Origin: an uncultured Actinomycetes bacterium
GTDB lineage: Bacteria; Actinomycetota; Acidimicrobiia; Acidimicrobiales; Ilumatobacteraceae
Assembly (NCBI GenBank): GCA_937876415.1
Contig: CALEHE010000296.1
Coordinates: 1 to 41,096 of the forward strand
DNA length: 41,096 bases
Direction: 5' to 3'
Every line of letters begins with the position of its first letter. The stretch's first letter is position 1. A model generated the notes under the pieces. That model saw only the letters and a list, made by a program, of their open reading frames with translations. It was not told where the DNA came from and ran no database searches. Below are positions 39,607 to 41,096 of this stretch, one piece after another. The position numbers and the translations under genes are program-made.

Positions 39607-41096
39607 TCACTCGTCGTCGTCATCAAGGGGTCGGCCGGTGCCAGATCGATAGGCATCGTAGACGCCATCAATCTTCTTGATAGTGCGGAGGACCGAATCA
39701 AGGTGTCCGGGGTCTGCGAGTTCAAATTCAAAGCGCATTTTCGCGATCCGGTCTCCCCCGGTATGGGTACTGCAAGCCACGATATTGACGTGTTGTTCAG
39801 ATAGTTCATTGGCCACATCGCGCAGTAATCGAGAACGATCAAGGGCGACAACTTCAACGCTGGCACGAAAGACAGTTCCGGTTGAAGAGCCATCCCATTC
39901 AACGTCAACAAGGCGTGACGATTGGTCATCTGCGAAGGTTCCAGCGTTCGCACAATCTGAACGGTGGATACTTACGCCGCGTCCGCGAGTAATGAAACCT
40001 AAAATCTCGTCGCCTGGTACGGGAGTGCAACATTTAGATAATCGCACCAGCACATCGTCAAAGCCGTCCACATGAATTCCGACATTGCTATTTCCGCGTC
40101 GTCGCAGATCGTCTGGTCGTAGGACCGATGCTGGTAAGCGTTCCTCAGAGTCTGAGTCTTCAAAACGGGCAGCAATTCTTTGTGCGAATTGTGCAGCTTC
40201 AACATGTCCCTCGCCGATCGCCGCGAGCAAGGTGTCAAGGTCGAGGTAATTCAACGATTCCATTTCGGAAGTTAAATGAGAACTCTCCATCACTCGATTG
40301 ACGGGTAGTCGCACCCGACGAAGTTCTTTCGACAAATCTTCGCGACCTGCTTCAATGAGGTCTTCACGTTTCTCTCGCGAGAACCACTGCTTGACTTTGT
40401 TGCGGGCTTTAGGAGAAGAAATGAATTCAAGCCACTCACGTGATGGACTCGCAGATTCAACTTTTGAGGTAAAGATTTCGCAAGTATCACCAGATTTCAA
40501 CTGATGTGTCAAAGGTACTAGTCGCCCATTGACGCGAGCACCGATGCAGGCATTGCCGATCGCCGTGTGAACTGAATACGCAAAGTCAACGGGGCACGAC
40601 CCGAGCGGTAAAGCGATCACGCGACCTTTTGGAGTAAACACAAAGATTTCATCTTGGTCGAGGTCAGTCTTCAGACTTTCCATGAACTGGGCTGGATCGG
40701 CAATGTCGCTTTGCCAATCAATGATGCGGTTTAACCAATCAATGTCTGGAGTCTCGTTATCATCTTTGTAAGCCCAGTGGGCGGCAACTCCCCATTCGGC
40801 TCGTTGGTGCATTTCGCGGGTTCGAATTTGAATTTCGAGAGGTTTGCCGCCTGGTCCAATGACTGTGGTGTGCAAACTTTGATACAAGTTGAATTTCGGC
40901 ATAGCCACATAGTCCTTGAATCGCCCAACGATGGGCTTCCATGTGCCATGAATGCAACCCAACGCCGCGTAGCAATCCTTGACTGAATCAACAACGACAC
41001 GAATTGCGAAGATGTCAAAGATCTCGTCAAAGTCCTTGCCTTTTTGAATCATCTTTTCGTAGATGCTCCACAAGTGTTTACCACGACCAGTGACAT
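39607..41096 (-). CDS. rel: RelA/SpoT-family (p)ppGpp synthetase/hydrolase, 5' part outside window
   Basis: The last 496 codons of a Rsh enzyme, with the frame open to the right edge. It enters within the synthetase domain (GRGKHLWSIYEKMIQKGKDF), then LEIQIRTREMHQRAEWGVAA, which carries the Glu of the synthetase site. A TGS domain follows (DEIFVFTPKGRVIALPLGSC), a helical region, the Cys-containing zinc-finger region around LSKCCTPVPGDEILGFITRG, and a C-terminal ACT domain (FRASVEVVALDRSRLLRDVA). The hydrolase domain is beyond the window, so whether it is intact cannot be judged. Single long Rsh enzymes are usual in actinobacteria. Confidence 0.95.
   Translation of the reverse strand, partial: VTGRGKHLWSIYEKMIQKGKDFDEIFDIFAIRVVVDSVKDCYAALGCIHGTWKPIVGRFKDYVAMPKFNLYQSLHTTVIGPGGKPLEIQIRTREMHQRAEWGVAAHWAYKDDNETPDIDWLNRIIDWQSDIADPAQFMESLKTDLDQDEIFVFTPKGRVIALPLGSCPVDFAYSVHTAIGNACIGARVNGRLVPLTHQLKSGDTCEIFTSKVESASPSREWLEFISSPKARNKVKQWFSREKREDLIEAGREDLSKELRRVRLPVNRVMESSHLTSEMESLNYLDLDTLLAAIGEGHVEAAQFAQRIAARFEDSDSEERLPASVLRPDDLRRRGNSNVGIHVDGFDDVLVRLSKCCTPVPGDEILGFITRGRGVSIHRSDCANAGTFADDQSSRLVDVEWDGSSTGTVFRASVEVVALDRSRLLRDVANELSEQHVNIVACSTHTGGDRIAKMRFEFELADPGHLDSVLRTIKKIDGVYDAYRSGTGRPLDDDDE

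Noticed and set aside
39390-39953. Minus-strand 187-codon frame between hisS and rel
   Set aside because: Overlaps the 3' end of rel and 5' end of hisS in another frame; composition is not protein-like.

Overview
The window reads as chromosomal DNA of a mid-GC actinobacterium. Support comes from a WhiB regulator and from a run gcvH, FHA protein, FtsR-type MerR, bifunctional nuclease, second MerR that matches the well-known Mycobacterium tuberculosis Rv1826-Rv1830 neighbourhood, with gcvP (Rv1832-like) close by. A second actinobacterial block is aspS, rarA, a DUF948-type protein and a small membrane protein. GC looks close to 50 percent by eye, and there are many amidohydrolase, SDR, LLM-flavin and APH-type genes. 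Together these suggest an aquatic Acidimicrobiia-like lineage, but that placement is inference. Genes are tightly packed, with many 1 to 4 nt stop/start overlaps. I found no rRNA, tRNA, CRISPR array, transposase or prophage gene.

Layout. 1-5.8 kb: end of prmA, ribokinase, an APH-like kinase, whiB behind a 15-bp tandem repeat, threonine aldolase, a small zinc-finger protein, an FKBP isomerase and a hotdog protein. 5.9-12 kb (+ strand): a sphingosine-phosphate-lyase-like PLP enzyme, an LLM flavin monooxygenase, a tandem glycine riboswitch, gcvP and a phasin-like helical protein. 12-16.7 kb (- strand): pgsA-like, gcvH, FHA, ftsR-like, BFN, merR, gcvT. 16.7-25.1 kb: SDR plus HIT, SRAP, two amidohydrolases with a serine-hydrolase lipoprotein, thioesterase plus alpha/beta hydrolase, nagA and an uncharacterised protein. 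25.1-28.3 kb: transketolase and transaldolase. 28.3-33.9 kb: glycolate oxidase genes glcD, glcE, glcF with a second APH-like kinase and a DinB-fold gene. 33.9-41.1 kb (- strand): the start of a relA/spoT homologue lies beyond the right edge, followed by hisS, aspS, rppH-like, rarA and two small membrane proteins.

How the genes fit. Much of the window handles C2/C1 carbon: glycolate oxidase makes glyoxylate, threonine aldolase makes glycine, and gcvP/T/H split glycine into C1 units. The riboswitch stands only in front of gcvP, while gcvH and gcvT sit in an operon with regulators. Transketolase, transaldolase and ribokinase serve pentose phosphates. The relA-hisS-aspS end is translation and stringent response.

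The most unusual signal is a dispersed perfect 18-bp palindrome, ATTTCGTCATGACGAAAT. It occurs three times: across the stop codon of one APH-like kinase (where it extends to 24 bp), centred on the likely start codon of the zinc-finger gene, and inside the reading frame of the second APH-like kinase, where it encodes FRHDEI. It looks like a small mobile or site-type palindrome of unknown function. The second signal is the fourfold 15-bp direct repeat between the likely whiB promoter and its start codon.
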